Below, piece after piece: positions 12,419-13,081 of a DNA stretch of 13,081 nucleotides (positions within the stretch are counted from its first letter, which is position 1; each line of letters opens with the position of its first letter). The notes beneath the pieces were generated by a model. The model searched no databases and was not told the origin of the DNA. It worked only from the letters and a program-made list of their open reading frames with translations. Origin of the DNA: JACPDD01 sp040900105 (lineage in GTDB: Bacteria > Patescibacteriota > Microgenomatia > Levybacterales > UBA12049); contig JBBDZP010000056.1 in NCBI GenBank assembly GCA_040900105.1, positions 1-13,081 of the forward strand. Direction: 5' to 3'. The translations under genes were made by a program, and so were the position numbers.

Positions 12419-13081
12419 GTGATTTTACCAGATTTCTCGGAAGAATCAAAATTATGGAAAAAGGGATACAAGTATATAATTGGCGTAGATGAGGTAGGAA
12501 GGGGAGCATTTGCTGGGCCTGTATCTGCCGCCGCGGTGGTATTTAAATGCGGAACAGACGAGCTGAAAGGCCTAGGAATCAATGATTCCAAGCTTCTTAA
12601 ACCAAACAGCCGCAAAAAACTGTCAAAGCTAATTCAAGATGGCTGCATTTCATGTTCGGTTGCAACAATTCCTGTTTCTAAAATTAACAAAGTAGGCATA
12701 GGCAAAGCTACGGAAATGGCCTTTCGTAAAGCCATAAACGATGTATTGATACATCTTTCGAAAAATACTAAATGCCATATACAAGATGCTAAATACTATC
12801 TCCTGGCTGACGGATTTCATATCAAGCACGTAAGGAAAATAGGTCTAAAAAACCAGAAGGCGATTATAAAAGGAGATAGAAAAAGTATCTCTATTGCTGC
12901 CGCTTCAATTATTGCAAAAGTGCACAGGGATTCCCTGATGAAAAAATTATCAAAAAAATATCCCGAGTATGGATTCGGAAAACATAAAGGCTATGGAACT
13001 AAAGCTCATCAATCGGCAATTAAACGGTACGGTTTATCCAAAATCCACCGCACTTCCTTCAATCTTTCCAAATTTTTGTGA
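12419..13081 (+). CDS. rnhB: Ribonuclease HII
   Basis: RNase HII cuts the RNA strand of RNA-DNA hybrids and starts removal of single ribonucleotides from DNA. From GTG 12419 the protein has 220 residues, close to the family norm. The catalytic acids are visible: Asp24 and Glu25 in GVDEVGRG (22-29), Asp131 in LLADGFH and Asp171 in AKVHRD. The conserved stretches KGDRKSISIAAASIIAKVHR and YPEYGFGKHKGYGT are present. The frame stays open back to GTG 12389, but the extra ten residues (SRRGVYNRF...) would be encoded across the inverted repeat and the -10 box, so I prefer 12419, which gives a leaderless mRNA. The gene ends on TGA at the last base of the window and is therefore complete. It diverges from the minus-strand cluster. 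Confidence 0.93.
   Translation: MILPDFSEESKLWKKGYKYIIGVDEVGRGAFAGPVSAAAVVFKCGTDELKGLGINDSKLLKPNSRKKLSKLIQDGCISCSVATIPVSKINKVGIGKATEMAFRKAINDVLIHLSKNTKCHIQDAKYYLLADGFHIKHVRKIGLKNQKAIIKGDRKSISIAAASIIAKVHRDSLMKKLSKKYPEYGFGKHKGYGTKAHQSAIKRYGLSKIHRTSFNLSKFL

Noticed and set aside
1..13081. CRISPR array, insertion sequence, toxin-antitoxin or defence system
   Set aside because: I saw no spaced direct repeats, transposase, terminal inverted repeats or defence-type domains; all large frames are accounted for by the listed genes.

Overview
The window looks like a compact chromosomal segment from a Candidate Phyla Radiation (Patescibacteria) bacterium, most likely of the Microgenomates type. This placement is inferred from several traits. 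The genes are tightly packed and often overlap. The base composition is AT-leaning. There is a GT-C-like membrane glycosyltransferase, a short channel-like protein of the 'conserved TM helix' kind, an anchored transglutaminase, and a shortened UvrC. TGA acts as a stop: uvrA, uvrC and rnhB all end on TGA at natural family ends, which argues against the UGA=Gly code of Gracilibacteria/SR1. I see no mobile element, phage, CRISPR array or toxin-antitoxin pair.

Layout. A tRNA-Lys(UUU) gene lies on the minus strand at 1-74 (the last A of CCA falls outside the window). It diverges from a channel-like membrane protein gene (270-929), and the two promoters overlap at the -35 boxes. Two hairpin terminators follow. 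A glycosyltransferase-like membrane protein (1015-2511) comes next, with a start codon right behind an extended -10 box. A lysozyme-like protein with its own promoter is at 2636-3403. A probable three-gene transcript follows: uvrA (3463-6342), a surface-anchored transglutaminase (6362-8191) and uvrC (8115-9395). The last two overlap by 77 bases, with the uvrC ribosome binding site inside the transglutaminase gene. The minus strand then carries a PF04020-type membrane protein (11904-12323), yvcK (10972-11922), secG (10748-10963) and an anchored family-5 solute-binding protein (9382-10737). That cluster runs tail to tail into uvrC with a 14-base overlap. Finally rnhB (12419-13081) diverges from the minus-strand cluster and ends at the window edge.

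How the genes fit together. UvrA and UvrC are two of the three parts of nucleotide excision repair; uvrB is not here. RNase HII removes RNA from DNA. SecG belongs to the protein translocon, and YvcK is linked in other bacteria to envelope and carbon homeostasis. The lysozyme-like protein, transglutaminase, solute-binding protein and small membrane proteins all act at the cell envelope. I find no new multi-gene system. The most interesting signals are architectural: three genes (1015, secG, rnhB) look leaderless, two divergent promoters share a -35 region, one start codon sits in a hairpin loop, and UvrC lacks its C-terminal helix-hairpin-helix domain.
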